In this document: positions 7,402-17,081 of the stretch, one piece after another | How positions within the stretch are numbered: position 1 is the first letter of the stretch | Layout: each line of letters starts with the position of its first letter | NCBI GenBank assembly: GCA_027622555.1 | Contig: JAQBYJ010000005.1 | Coordinates: forward strand, 36,367 to 100,366 | DNA length: 64,000 nt | Direction of reading: 5' to 3' | Source: Verrucomicrobiota bacterium | GTDB lineage: Bacteria; Verrucomicrobiota; Verrucomicrobiia; Opitutales; UBA2995 | Position numbers and translations under genes: made by a program | The notes under the pieces: generated by a model | Databases searched by the model: none | Told to the model about the DNA's origin: nothing | The model's input: the letters and a program-made list of their open reading frames with translations, nothing else

Positions 7402-9387
7402 ATGAACAAAGAAGTATTATCAGAAGCAGCCAACATCTCTCGCGGATTGGCCATCGACGCAGTAGCAGCCTGCGGATCCGGCCACCTAGGCCTTCCTTTG
7501 GGAGCCGCAGAAGTAGGCGCCGTCCTTTTTGGGGAATCGCTCTCAATGAGCCCACGAAATCCAAACTGGCTAAATCGTGACCGTTTCGTCCTCTCGGCTG
7601 GCCATGGCAGCATGTTTCTCTATTCCTGGCTGCACCTCTCCGGCTACGAATTGAGCCTTGATGACATAAAGAATTTCCGGGTGCTACATAGCAAAACACC
7701 AGGACATCCGGAATTTGGAGAGACTCCTGGCGTCGAGTGCACAACTGGACCCCTCGGCCAAGGAATTGGCAACTCAGTCGGAATGGCTGTTGCAGCCAAA
7801 ATGACGGCCAAAAAATTTAACACCGACGACCACACCATCATTGATCATCATATTATCTGTCTGGCGGGTGATGGATGTTTACAAGAGGGAGTATCTGCTG
7901 AGGCCTGCGCGTTTGCCGGCCACTTCGGTCTGGATAACCTAATCCTGATCTTTGATTCAAACGACGTCACTCTGGATGCTTCCGCTGATGCGACACAGAG
8001 CGAAGATACCGCTAAACGTTACGAAGCTTATGGCTGGGATGTTGTCACCATAGACGGTTACGATTTGGACGGAATACAAAGCGCGTTGGCAAAGGCCAAG
8101 AATAACGATAACGGCAAACCGAAGTTAGTCATTGCTCGCACGCTTATCGGAAAAGGCATTTCACAAGTGTCCGGAACTGCCGCCGCTCACGGTGAAGGCG
8201 GAGTTAAATTTGCCGCCGAATCAAAGACAGCTCTAGGCCTTCCCGCAGAAGATTTTTACGTTTCGAATTCTGTTAAATCTTTCTTTTCAGAACGCAAACA
8301 AGAGTTGGCCCAAAAATACAACGACTGGCTGGACACCTACAACGCATGGAAGGCAAACAACCCGGAATTGGCCACGTTGCTTGAAGATGCCTATAGTGGA
8401 AAAACAGTCAATGCCGACCAACTGTTATCAGCCATCCCGGAAGCCAATCCAGAAAAGAACGTGGCTACCCGAGTTGCTGGAGGAAATATTATCAATGCCC
8501 TGGCAAAAGAGCTTCCTCTACTCCTTACCGGAAGTGCGGATCTTTTCGGATCTACGAAAAACTACATTAACGATGTAGGAGATTTCACCCGCGACAACCA
8601 TACCGGTCGCAACATCCGCTTCGGAATTCGTGAGCACGCTATGGGCGCCATCGTCAACGGAATCGCCTATCACGGCATCTTTACGGCATCAGGTGCTACC
8701 TTTACAACCTTTGCCGACTACATGCGGCCCGCCTTACGTCTGGCCGCCCTTTCGAAGTTGAAAAACTTCCATATTTTTACTCATGATTCTGTCGCGGTCG
8801 GATGGGATGGACCTACCCACCAGCCAACGGAGGTTGTCAGTGCGGTTCGCCTGATTCCCGGGATGGATGTTATTCGTCCTGCGGATCCTGAAGAAACAGC
8901 CGGCGCTTTCGTAGCAGCGTTGGAACGTAACGATGGTCCCACCTCCTTGATTCTTTCCCGCCAGGGAGTTCCAACACTCAACAGCATTCCGGTAAGTAAA
9001 CGTCGCCAAGGTGTCTTAAAAGGCGCCTACATTGCCCGCAAAGAAATCGGCGAGCTTTCGATTATTATTCTGAGCAACGGTAGTGAGCTTCAACATGCGC
9101 TAAACGCAGCGGAAGAATTAGGAATCGGTGTACGGGTGGTGTCTATGCCATGCTTTGAGCGTTTCGAACGCCAGAGCGCCGAATACCGCGAATCAGTACT
9201 GCCAGCTTCGTGCAGGAAACGTGTGGCTATTGAGGCTGGTGTCAGCGATCTCTGGTACAAGTATGTTGGATTGGATGGCAAGGTTATCGGAATCGATCGC
9301 TTCGGACTTTCAGCCGAAGGAGGACTCGTGTTACGAGAATTGGGAATTACTGCTGAAAGCGTCATAGCTGCAGCCCAATCCTTGTAA
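7402..9387 (+). CDS. tkt: Transketolase
   Basis: The start is set at the ATG at 7402 ([19 protein letters not shown]), giving 661 aa, close to the usual ~660; a longer frame to 7333 adds nonsense. The protein carries [10 protein letters not shown] near the N-terminus, the thiamine-diphosphate motif GDGCLQEG...FDSNDVTLD and the catalytic-glutamate segment [15 protein letters not shown]. The sugar-phosphate region is [17 protein letters not shown], with a C-terminal domain after it. It transfers two-carbon ketol units in the non-oxidative pentose phosphate pathway, supplying ribose 5-phosphate to Prs, encoded elsewhere in this window. A GC-rich hairpin follows the stop. Confidence 0.95.
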   Translation: MNKEVLSEAANISRGLAIDAVAACGSGHLGLPLGAAEVGAVLFGESLSMSPRNPNWLNRDRFVLSAGHGSMFLYSWLHLSGYELSLDDIKNFRVLHSKTPGHPEFGETPGVECTTGPLGQGIGNSVGMAVAAKMTAKKFNTDDHTIIDHHIICLAGDGCLQEGVSAEACAFAGHFGLDNLILIFDSNDVTLDASADATQSEDTAKRYEAYGWDVVTIDGYDLDGIQSALAKAKNNDNGKPKLVIARTLIGKGISQVSGTAAAHGEGGVKFAAESKTALGLPAEDFYVSNSVKSFFSERKQELAQKYNDWLDTYNAWKANNPELATLLEDAYSGKTVNADQLLSAIPEANPEKNVATRVAGGNIINALAKELPLLLTGSADLFGSTKNYINDVGDFTRDNHTGRNIRFGIREHAMGAIVNGIAYHGIFTASGATFTTFADYMRPALRLAALSKLKNFHIFTHDSVAVGWDGPTHQPTEVVSAVRLIPGMDVIRPADPEETAGAFVAALERNDGPTSLILSRQGVPTLNSIPVSKRRQGVLKGAYIARKEIGELSIIILSNGSELQHALNAAEELGIGVRVVSMPCFERFERQSAEYRESVLPASCRKRVAIEAGVSDLWYKYVGLDGKVIGIDRFGLSAEGGLVLRELGITAESVIAAAQSL

Positions 9388-9404
9388 GCTCAAATATTTT
9401 TATG

Positions 9405-9429
9405 GACCCCGGCCGCCCCAGCCGGGGTC
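9405..9429 (+). terminator. GC-rich hairpin after transketolase
   Basis: A perfect 9-bp stem (9405-9413 with 9421-9429) has a 7-nt loop and sits 18 bp after the stop of tkt. No clear T-tract follows, so it may be a weak terminator or a transcript-stabilising hairpin. Confidence 0.4.
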
Positions 9430-9453
9430 ACTTATCCCGGCTCAATTATCCAA

Positions 9454-11154
9454 GTGAAATCTATTACCTTTTTTTGGTTCCTACTCGCAGCACTTGGGAA
9501 TCTCAACGGAGCAAAATACATCCCCATCAGCCAGATTCAGGGAAGCGATCATCGATCGGAGTTTGAAGGATCTGAAGCGACGACTGACGGGATTGTAACG
9601 CGCATTTATGAGGACGGATTTATCATCCAGTCCAAACAACCCGATGCATCTTCTGAAACTTCCGATGCCCTATACGTTTACCAAAAAGATACCGAAGTAA
9701 AAATCGGAAATGAACTGCGGGTAACAGGTATGGTGGAAGAGTATGTACCGGGAGGCGAAGGCAGTTACAATTTGAGCCTGACTCAAATTCGGGCTAAGAC
9801 AATTAAACAGATTCGCAGCAAAGCAACGCTTCCGAAACCCATTGTTTTAAATTACCTGCTCCCCGGTTTTCCCGAAACGATCAAACAACCCGGTTCTGAT
9901 TTTGATCCGAAGAAAAATGCACTCGATTTCTGGGAATCCATGGAACACATGCGTGTCACCGTATTGAATGCCACGGTCATCGGACCCAGCTCAAGTTACG
10001 GAGAGATCGTCGTAAGCGTTCCACAAGCTAAGCCCGAGCCGACAACCAATCGCGGCGGCGTTAAACTAACAGGATATACATCTAATCCACCCAAGGTCCT
10101 GATATCCCTGGATCCAAACAACTCCAACCACTACAGCGTTGGAGATCGTATAAAGGATGCCATCCACGGAACGGTGAACTACTCGTTTGGAAACTATAAA
10201 ATTGGAAGCAGTAATTCCATAGGTCCACCAGCGTCCAATAATATCCCCCAATCTTCAAGAGGCCCCTCCATTCCTGATTCGGCATTAAAGTTTGCGACCT
10301 TTAATGTGGAAAATCTGTACCCCGGATTGCCCGATGAAAAATTCCAATCGCTTGCCGACATTATAATCCATTCTCTGAAAACCCCAGACATTCTGGCACT
10401 TCAGGAGATTCACGATAACTCAGGCCCTGAAAACAACCAGGTTGTAGACGCAAACGAAACGTTGGCAAAGTTAGTCGAATTCATTAAATCCGCAGGTGGA
10501 CCCGTCTACCATTTCATCCAGTTAAATCCGCAAAACAATTCAGACGGTGGCTGGCCGGGAGGAAATATAAGGAATGCATACCTTTACCGTGATTCGATTC
10601 AATTGGGTCAAAATTATCTACTGGAAGATCCCTCTTTTAATACGGAACAAACGCGCGGATTCTCAGGCTCACGGAAGCCTTTGGTCGCGTTTTTCACAAG
10701 TGGTAAACAAAAGATGATTTTCATAAATTGTCACCTCAGGAGCAAAGGGGGAGACTCTTCACCTTATGGTTCTCTATCGCCAGCCGTTCGTTTTTCCGAA
10801 TCTCAAAGGATTCCCCAAACAACTGCAATTCGCAGACACGTTGATCAGCTTCGTCAAAAACATCCTGAAGCAGGTGTCATCGTTCTTGGCGACATGAACG
10901 ACTACGAATTCTCGCCAGCAATCGAGGTCCTTACACGCGATAATGGACTTGTAAATCTTGTCGAGTCTGTGCCTGCACCCGAAAGGTACACCTACGTTTT
11001 CAATGGGTTCTCCCAAATCCTGGATCATCTGCTGGTTAGCCCGGATTTAGCTCGTAAAATGAGTGCCTATATTGCCCATGTAAACGCAGACCTGAGTGCT
11101 GGTTTAAGATCGAGTGATCACGATCCGATTCTTGCCTGGATCACCGCACCTTAA
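9454..11154 (+). CDS. Secreted endonuclease/exonuclease/phosphatase-family protein with N-terminal OB-fold
   Basis: The protein is 566 aa, starting at a GTG at 9454 and opening with a signal peptide (MKSITFFWFLLAALGNLNGA). Residues of about 20-130 look like an OB-type domain found in extracellular nucleases (EATTDGIVTRIYEDGFIIQ). From about residue 280 the metal-dependent EEP catalytic motifs follow in order: FATFNVENL, PDILALQEI, INCHLRSKGGD, VIVLGDMNDYE, LDHLLVSP and SSDHDPI. The order Asn, Glu, His, Asp/Asn, Asp-His fits an intact active site. It is most likely an exported DNase or nucleotidase of the ExeM/NucH type, scavenging phosphate or nucleosides. Substrate specificity is not evident. 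Confidence 0.85.
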   Translation: MKSITFFWFLLAALGNLNGAKYIPISQIQGSDHRSEFEGSEATTDGIVTRIYEDGFIIQSKQPDASSETSDALYVYQKDTEVKIGNELRVTGMVEEYVPGGEGSYNLSLTQIRAKTIKQIRSKATLPKPIVLNYLLPGFPETIKQPGSDFDPKKNALDFWESMEHMRVTVLNATVIGPSSSYGEIVVSVPQAKPEPTTNRGGVKLTGYTSNPPKVLISLDPNNSNHYSVGDRIKDAIHGTVNYSFGNYKIGSSNSIGPPASNNIPQSSRGPSIPDSALKFATFNVENLYPGLPDEKFQSLADIIIHSLKTPDILALQEIHDNSGPENNQVVDANETLAKLVEFIKSAGGPVYHFIQLNPQNNSDGGWPGGNIRNAYLYRDSIQLGQNYLLEDPSFNTEQTRGFSGSRKPLVAFFTSGKQKMIFINCHLRSKGGDSSPYGSLSPAVRFSESQRIPQTTAIRRHVDQLRQKHPEAGVIVLGDMNDYEFSPAIEVLTRDNGLVNLVESVPAPERYTYVFNGFSQILDHLLVSPDLARKMSAYIAHVNADLSAGLRSSDHDPILAWITAP

Positions 11155-11155
11155 T

Positions 11156-11194
11156 TCCTGTCCTTTAAGCAGAGATTTTTCTTGTAGGACAGGA
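11156..11194 (+). terminator. Stem-loop after the exported nuclease gene
   Basis: A perfect 9-bp inverted repeat (11156-11164 with 11186-11194) begins 1 nt after the stop codon and is followed by a short T-rich stretch. The right arm overlaps an alternative small hairpin at 11186-11204. It is plausible as a terminator separating the nuclease from parE. Confidence 0.45.
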
Positions 11195-11273
11195 TTCTGT
11201 TCCTTGAGATTAGCCCCAAGTCCCTACCTACCACATCCTATTTATCCTTTCATATCCAATCTGCTTTTAGCTA

Positions 11274-13145
11274 ATGGCTGAACCTGTTTACGACGAAAAG
11301 TCCATAAAGTCGCTGGACTGGCGAGAGCATATTCGCCTCCGCCCGGGGATGTACATCGGCAATGTTTCCGGCAAAGGAAATTCGGCTGATGAAGGTCTCT
11401 ATGTTCTCATCAAGGAAGTAGCAGATAACTGCCTCGATGAATATATGATGGGCTACGGAAAGCGCATCGAAATCACTGTTAAAAACGACCTGGTAACCGT
11501 GAGAGACTACGGTCGCGGAATCCCTCTGGGAAAGGTGGTCGAATGCGTGAGCAAAATTAATACGGGAGGTAAATACGACTCGGAAGCATTCCAGAAATCA
11601 ATTGGTCTTAACGGAGTGGGGACCAAAGCTGTAAACGCTCTTTCAGCGACTTTTAAGGTCGAGTCCTTCCGCGACGGGAAAACAGTGGCCGCCGAATTTG
11701 TTCAAGGTAATTTAGTGAGCGAGGATAAAAAGCCGAGATCCAGTGATGAGAAATCAGGGACCTTGGTGACCTTCTTTCCCGATAAAGAGATTTTCGGTGA
11801 ATTCACTTTCCGGAAAGAGTTTATTGAGAAACTCCTATGGAACTACGCTTACCTCAATACGGGACTTACACTGGTATTCAACGGGGAGCGTTATAATTCC
11901 AAAAACGGCCTCTTTGACCTGCTAACCGAAAACCTGGAGGCAGAGGCAAATTACCCGATCATTCATTTCAAGGAGGAAGACATTGAAATAGCTTTCACCC
12001 ATACAAGCCAATACGGTGAAGACTACTTCTCTTTCGTTAACGGACAATATACCACACTCGGAGGGACTCATGAAGCCGCATTCAAGCAAGCTTTAGTTGA
12101 TACGATTCGCGGCTTCTTTAAGAAAGATTACCATGTGTCGGACGTTCGTAGCGGCCTTGTCGGTGCTATTGCCATTCGCGTTCAGGAGCCCACTTTCGAA
12201 AGCCAAACCAAAGTAAAGCTTGGTAGCGACAATTTCGGACCAGATGGTCCCAGTATTCGGCTTGGAATTACTAATTTCCTAAAGAAGGAACTCGACAACT
12301 ATCTGCACAAAAATCCGTCCGCAGCGGAAGCGATCAAAAAACGTATCCTCCAAAGTGAGCGGGAACGCACTGAGCTGAAAGGCATCCAGAAAATCGCAAA
12401 AGACCGGGCAAAAAAAGCAAAAGTCGTTAACAAAAAATTACGCGACTGCAAAGTGCACTTCAACTCCAACCATAAGGACGCCGGAAACAGCTCCGTATTT
12501 ATTACTGAAGGAGACTCTGCATCAGGATCTATCACAAAATCGAGAGACCCGATGACCCAGGCGGTGTTCTCGCTTCGGGGCAAACCGCTCAACACCTACG
12601 GCATGAAGCGGAGGGTCATTTACGAAAACGAAGAGTTTTACTTGCTACAAAATGCCTTGGACATTGAGGACGGATTGGAGAACTTGCGTTACAATAAGAT
12701 CATCCTCGCAACCGATGCAGATGTTGACGGATTCCATATTCGACTACTCCTGATGTGCTACTTTCTCCAGTTCTTTCCGGAGATGGTACGCCGCGGCCAT
12801 CTTTACATTCTACAAACACCTCTTTTCCGTGTCCGCAACAAGAAGGCAACCGTGTACTGCTACTCTGAAGATGAGAAACGGCAAGCCATGGCAACGCTAA
12901 GCGGGAAAGTAGAGATAACCAGGTTTAAAGGATTAGGTGAAATCTCGCCGTCAGAATTTAAGCAATTTATAAGCGAAAATATCCGACTCGAACCGGTCTT
13001 GATTGGTAAGAATTCCCACCTTAAAGAGATGCTCGAGTTCTATATGGGAAAAAACACACCCGAGCGAAAAGACTTTATTGTAGATAACCTGGTAATCGAA
13101 GCACCGATCAACGAAAGCGTTGAAGAAGAGGCTATCTCCGCCTGA
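11274..13145 (+). CDS. parE: DNA topoisomerase IV subunit B (type IIA topoisomerase ATPase subunit)
   Basis: The 623-aa protein has the GHKL ATPase motifs: catalytic Glu48 and Asn52 in [17 protein letters not shown], and [14 protein letters not shown]. The TOPRIM metal site follows, with Glu412 in EGDSASGS and the aspartates of TDADVDG at 481-485. EGDSAS rather than the usual EGDSAG is, from memory, seen in Bacteroidota-type topoisomerase IV B subunits. Its partner starts 6 bp downstream. The short C-terminal half, without a large insertion, fits ParE rather than long GyrB. The enzyme decatenates chromosomes after replication. ParE versus a second GyrB is an inference from the partner and length. 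Confidence 0.9.
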   Translation: MAEPVYDEKSIKSLDWREHIRLRPGMYIGNVSGKGNSADEGLYVLIKEVADNCLDEYMMGYGKRIEITVKNDLVTVRDYGRGIPLGKVVECVSKINTGGKYDSEAFQKSIGLNGVGTKAVNALSATFKVESFRDGKTVAAEFVQGNLVSEDKKPRSSDEKSGTLVTFFPDKEIFGEFTFRKEFIEKLLWNYAYLNTGLTLVFNGERYNSKNGLFDLLTENLEAEANYPIIHFKEEDIEIAFTHTSQYGEDYFSFVNGQYTTLGGTHEAAFKQALVDTIRGFFKKDYHVSDVRSGLVGAIAIRVQEPTFESQTKVKLGSDNFGPDGPSIRLGITNFLKKELDNYLHKNPSAAEAIKKRILQSERERTELKGIQKIAKDRAKKAKVVNKKLRDCKVHFNSNHKDAGNSSVFITEGDSASGSITKSRDPMTQAVFSLRGKPLNTYGMKRRVIYENEEFYLLQNALDIEDGLENLRYNKIILATDADVDGFHIRLLLMCYFLQFFPEMVRRGHLYILQTPLFRVRNKKATVYCYSEDEKRQAMATLSGKVEITRFKGLGEISPSEFKQFISENIRLEPVLIGKNSHLKEMLEFYMGKNTPERKDFIVDNLVIEAPINESVEEEAISA

Positions 13146-13151
13146 TCCATC

Positions 13152-15176
13152 ATGTCCGAAAATGCCTCAGTAAACGATGGCCTGGAAAAGGTATCGGATC
13201 TCTACAAAAAATATTATTTGGAATATGCTTCCTACGTCATCCTTGACCGGGCAGTGCCCGCAATCCTGGATGGATTAAAGCCCGTTCAAAGGCGAATTCT
13301 TACCACCATGTTCAAAATGAACGACGGTCGTTTTCATAAGGTCGCCAGCATTGTGGGAGAAACCATGAAGCTCCATCCTCATGGAGATTCCGCCATTACC
13401 GATGCGCTTGTGCAAATCGCTCAACGGGATTTGCTGATTGAGATGCAGGGGAACTTCGGGGATCCCGTCACAGGAGATCGCGCGGCAGCCAGTCGATACA
13501 TCGAAGCTCGTTTATCCAAATTTGCACTCGAAGTGTTGTTCAATCCGAAGACCACGCTGTTTCAAGACTCCTACGATGCCCGGGCCAAGGAACCCATTGT
13601 TCTTCCAGCAAAGTTTCCGATAGCCCTGGTTCAAGGAATTGAAGGTATTGCCGTTGGATTGGCTTGTAAAATTTTCCCGCACAATTTCATAGAATTGATC
13701 GATGCTTCCATCGCTGCCCTCAGAAAGGAAGATTTTGAATTGTACCCCGACTTTCCGACTGGAGGAATCGCCGATGTCGCGGAATACAACGAAGGCCTGA
13801 GAGGCGGACGGGTTCGAGTCAGGGCTAAAATCGACACTCTCAAAAAACGTGAGCTCGCCATCCGCGAAATTCCCTTTGGCACCACGACCGCATCCTTGAT
13901 TGATTCAATTGTTAACGCGCGCGACAAAGGGAAAATCAAGTTTGAGCGGATCGAAGACCATACGGCTGAGAACGTAGAAATTCTGATCCAGCTTTCCCCG
14001 GGAATGGATGCTGGAACGATGATAAACGCTCTCTATGCTTTTACAGATTGTGAAACTTCACTCGCTCCCAATTCCAGTATCATCGAGAATAACCGTCCGG
14101 AGTTCCTCCCGGTCAAAGAACTGCTCAAGCGTTCGGCCAAACATACCCGAGAGCTTCTGAAGCTGGAACTTGAAATCGAACTGGGCGAGCTGCAAGAAAA
14201 GTGGCACTTAAGCAGCCTGGAAAAAATATTTATAGAAAATCGCATCTACAGGGACATCGAAGAATGTACCACCTGGGAAGGCGTCATGGAAGCCATCCGG
14301 AAAGGCTTGAAGCCCTTTCTGCATTTGCTTCGCCGAGCGGTGACAGACGACGATATTGTTCGGCTAACCGAGATAAAGATAAAGCGGATCTCCCGTTACG
14401 ATGCATTCAGGGCAGATGAGTTCATATGCGGGTTGGAAGATCGGATGAAGGAGATTCAACGCGACCTCAAGCAACTGACCAAGTTTACCATCCATTTTTT
14501 CGAGTCTCTCAAACAGAGGTACGGTGCCGGGAGAGAGCGTAAAACCGAACTCGCTTCCTTTGATCGTGTGGATGCCACCAAAGTCGCCGTGGCAAACGAG
14601 ACGTTGTATGTAAATTACAAGGACGGCTTCGTCGGTACAGGAATGAAAAAGGACGAAGCGGTATTAAAATGCTCGATTCTGGATGATATTATCGTTTTCA
14701 CACGCGACGGAAATATGCGGGTCGTTAAGGTTGCGGACAAAGTATTTGTCGGAAAAGACATCATTCATGTTTCCGTCTTCGATAAGGATGATAAGTCTGT
14801 TTACTCGATAATGTACCGGGACGGTAAACGAGGATCGCTGTATGCAAAACGCTTCCTGATAGGTGGAATAACACGGGAAAAAGAATACTCACTAACCAAA
14901 GGCAACGACGATTCCCGCGTGTTCTTTTTCTCCGTGGATAAGACCGAACAAGAAAGTCCATTTGTAAAAGTCTACCATAAGCCGGTCCCACGGCTTCGTA
15001 AGCTGGAAATTCCTTTCAATTTTGCCGAGTTCGCAGTGAAGAACCGAGGAAGCCAAGGAAATATTATTACAAAGAACATCGTTCTCCGGGTAGCCAGAGC
15101 AGCAACGGAAGAAAATAGTAACGTAGAAGAAACCGGGGATGATTCCGAACAAGGAACCTTGGATCTTGACAGTTAA
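13152..15176 (+). CDS. parC: DNA topoisomerase IV subunit A
   Basis: The 674-aa partner of the upstream gene starts 6 bp after it. It holds the breakage-reunion domain with catalytic Tyr116 preceded by Arg115 (AAASRYIEARLS) and the quinolone-determining segment LHPHGDSAITD, in which Ser80 and Asp84 are the sensitive-type residues. The coiled-coil and gate region follows (LLKLELEIELGELQEKWHLS). A short, divergent C-terminal domain, instead of the full six-bladed pinwheel of GyrA, supports ParC. It ends in an acidic tail. No mutation typical of fluoroquinolone resistance is seen at those two sites. tRNA-Pro follows. Confidence 0.9.
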   Translation: MSENASVNDGLEKVSDLYKKYYLEYASYVILDRAVPAILDGLKPVQRRILTTMFKMNDGRFHKVASIVGETMKLHPHGDSAITDALVQIAQRDLLIEMQGNFGDPVTGDRAAASRYIEARLSKFALEVLFNPKTTLFQDSYDARAKEPIVLPAKFPIALVQGIEGIAVGLACKIFPHNFIELIDASIAALRKEDFELYPDFPTGGIADVAEYNEGLRGGRVRVRAKIDTLKKRELAIREIPFGTTTASLIDSIVNARDKGKIKFERIEDHTAENVEILIQLSPGMDAGTMINALYAFTDCETSLAPNSSIIENNRPEFLPVKELLKRSAKHTRELLKLELEIELGELQEKWHLSSLEKIFIENRIYRDIEECTTWEGVMEAIRKGLKPFLHLLRRAVTDDDIVRLTEIKIKRISRYDAFRADEFICGLEDRMKEIQRDLKQLTKFTIHFFESLKQRYGAGRERKTELASFDRVDATKVAVANETLYVNYKDGFVGTGMKKDEAVLKCSILDDIIVFTRDGNMRVVKVADKVFVGKDIIHVSVFDKDDKSVYSIMYRDGKRGSLYAKRFLIGGITREKEYSLTKGNDDSRVFFFSVDKTEQESPFVKVYHKPVPRLRKLEIPFNFAEFAVKNRGSQGNIITKNIVLRVARAATEENSNVEETGDDSEQGTLDLDS

Positions 15177-15206
15177 TTTGAGGCTTAAGAGCTTTTCTTC
15201 TCAAGT

Positions 15207-15283
15207 CGGGCCGTAGCTCAGCCTGGTAGAGCGCTGCGTTCGGGACGCAGAGGCCGCAGGTTCAAATCCTGTCGGCCCGACCA
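15207..15283 (+). tRNA. tRNA-Pro (anticodon CGG)
   Basis: A 77-nt cloverleaf folds cleanly. The acceptor stem pairs CGGGCCG with CGGCCCG, and the D-arm is GCTC/GAGC. The anticodon stem is CTGCG/CGCAG with loop TTCGGGA, placing CGG at 15241-15243. The T-arm holds TTCAAAT, the discriminator is A and CCA is encoded. C1-G72 is the usual identity pair of proline tRNAs. It reads Pro CCG codons. Confidence 0.95.
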
Positions 15284-15331
15284 GCCGAATCGTCTGAATT
15301 GAATCAGACTCATTCAATACTGCCCAAGCTC

Positions 15332-16345
15332 TTAACTTGTTTTCCTGATAATAAGTTCAGGGAATATCCAATCGATGGATGTCGCATTTTTGAGCGGCTC
15401 GTTGATAGAAGATACCAATCGGGCGACGACTTCCCGGAATAATTTGGGGATTACCTGATCAACCGTTGTCAGTGGGGGATCATACCAGGAAGAGATGTCG
15501 AGGTTGTCAAAACCGACAAGCGCCAGCTTCTCAGGAACCTCAATTTTTCGCTCACGTAAATGAGATAACGCTCCTATCGCAAGGCGATCATTCATGGCGA
15601 TCCAGGCGGTTGCAGGGTCTTTGATGTCCAAAACCGTTTTCGCCAACGAGTAACCATAACCGTAATCCTGAAGGCCGAAACCGGGAGCAGTATAGCTGCT
15701 TACCTGAGAGGCGAAATCTCCCTTGAACTTTTCAAGGCCCTTACGGATGCCATCAATTCGTACCTTTCCCAGAACCCGGTCACTCTCAATGCCCAACAGT
15801 GCAAATTGCCTGTGTCCCCTATTCCATAGGTGCTCAACGATCCGTTCCATTATTCCTGCGCGATCAAGATGGATAGTGGGAAAGGGAAGCTGATGAATAG
15901 GATCTACCAAAACGATGGAAACACCCGTTTGGACGAGACGGTTAATCGTTCGGCTGCTGGCCTTTAACGTGGAGCCAACCAGGATAATTCCGTCGGTTTT
16001 TAAAGATAGAAAATGGCGAATGACACTTTCCTCCAATTCAGGATCTCCATCGGTCAGCTCAATCATGCCTTGAAACCCCAAGGATCTCAGTTGCCGCTGT
16101 AGAAACGACATCTTCTTGGCAAGAGCAGGCGACTCGAGTTCTTGAAAGCAGACACCGATCAAGCCGGTAGATCCGCCGCGTAAACCTCTTGCCATCGCAT
16201 TGGGCGAGAATCCAAAACTATTTGCCGCTTCCAGTACTCTTTGACGTGTCTCCTCTTTTACCTCCGGATGACCATTAAGCACACGCGATATTGTCCACCG
16301 GGATAATCCCAGATACTCGGCAAGATCTTTGGTGGATGTAATCAT
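15332..16345 (-). CDS. LacI-family transcriptional regulator
   Basis: The ATG at 16345 gives 337 aa and begins at the DNA-binding helix-turn-helix: STKDLAEYLGLSRWTISRVL and GHPEVKEETRQRVLEAA. A frame reaching 16414 extends it implausibly. The periplasmic-binding-like core follows (GLIGVCFQEL, DGIILVGSTL, AWIAMNDRLAIGAL, ALVGFDNLDISSWYDPPLTT). The phrases IVLVDPIH and GHRQFALLG match sugar-responsive members. The ligand is probably a sugar or nucleoside and the target operon is unknown. The frame also overlaps the region upstream of pyrE, with which it is divergent. Confidence 0.9.
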   Translation of the reverse strand: MITSTKDLAEYLGLSRWTISRVLNGHPEVKEETRQRVLEAANSFGFSPNAMARGLRGGSTGLIGVCFQELESPALAKKMSFLQRQLRSLGFQGMIELTDGDPELEESVIRHFLSLKTDGIILVGSTLKASSRTINRLVQTGVSIVLVDPIHQLPFPTIHLDRAGIMERIVEHLWNRGHRQFALLGIESDRVLGKVRIDGIRKGLEKFKGDFASQVSSYTAPGFGLQDYGYGYSLAKTVLDIKDPATAWIAMNDRLAIGALSHLRERKIEVPEKLALVGFDNLDISSWYDPPLTTVDQVIPKLFREVVARLVSSINEPLKNATSIDWIFPELIIRKTS

Positions 16346-16505
16346 GAGTATGAACAACTGGTCAGAACCGTTGAAGAGTTTTTGTAAGCCAATACGTGTG
16401 GGATTTTCGGGCAAGTGTTATTTATCAACCGGAAGCAGTACGAATGGCATCCGAATTTTAACTTTTAAATTGGAATACGAATACACATTGAGCAGATTGA
16501 TTTCC

Positions 16506-17075
16506 ATGAGCGATAATCAAGCAGAGATACTCGAGATCTTCAAAGATTCAGGTGCGTTATTGCACGGTCATTTCATCCTGCGTTCGGGCCTTCGTAGTCG
16601 GCACTTTTTCCAATGCGCACGGGTGTGTGAGAATATGGACCATGTGGAAAGGTTGGCGGAACTAATGCTTGAAAAGCTGAAGGGTGTGAAGTTCAGCACC
16701 GTCCTCGCACCAGCAATGGGTGGACTTGTCATCGGTCAGGAAGTAGCACGCCAAGCCAAGGTCCGCTTTATTTTCGCGGAAAAGCAGGATGACCGGTTGG
16801 TGCTCAGACGTGGATTCAAACTGGCCGCCGGAGAAAAAGTATTGGTGGTTGAGGATGTGATCACCCGTGGTGGCCGAGCACAGGAGGCGATCGATATCGT
16901 CCGGAATGAGGGAGGCACAGTTACGGGACTCGCCTTGCTCGCTGATAGAAGTGCGGGAAACGCAACTTTTGACGTGCCGGTAGTTTCTTTGGCGGAGTTT
17001 AACTTCCCCACCTTTGATCCTTCTGCCCTTCCTGAAGATCTTGCAGCGATTCCGCCTATCAAACCAGGCAGTTAA
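16506..17075 (+). CDS. pyrE: Orotate phosphoribosyltransferase
   Basis: The ATG at 16506 starts the expected protein of 189 aa (MSDNQAEILEIFKDSGALL); the frame extending to 16329 overlaps lacI and lacks conserved sequence. It has the OPRTase features LRSGLRSRHFFQC near the N-terminus, TVLAPAMGGLVIGQEVA, FIFAEKQDDRLVLRRGF and the PRPP-binding loop VLVVEDVITRGG. It converts orotate and PRPP into OMP in pyrimidine biosynthesis, so it consumes the product of Prs, also encoded in this window. It converges on the DegP gene with a 6-bp gap. Confidence 0.92.
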   Translation: MSDNQAEILEIFKDSGALLHGHFILRSGLRSRHFFQCARVCENMDHVERLAELMLEKLKGVKFSTVLAPAMGGLVIGQEVARQAKVRFIFAEKQDDRLVLRRGFKLAAGEKVLVVEDVITRGGRAQEAIDIVRNEGGTVTGLALLADRSAGNATFDVPVVSLAEFNFPTFDPSALPEDLAAIPPIKPGS

Positions 17076-17081
17076 GCCCGA

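Noticed and set aside
16329..16505. An N-terminal extension of pyrE by 59 codons.
   Set aside because: It overlaps the lacI start, has no conserved OPRTase sequence, and the ATG at 16506 begins the expected protein.
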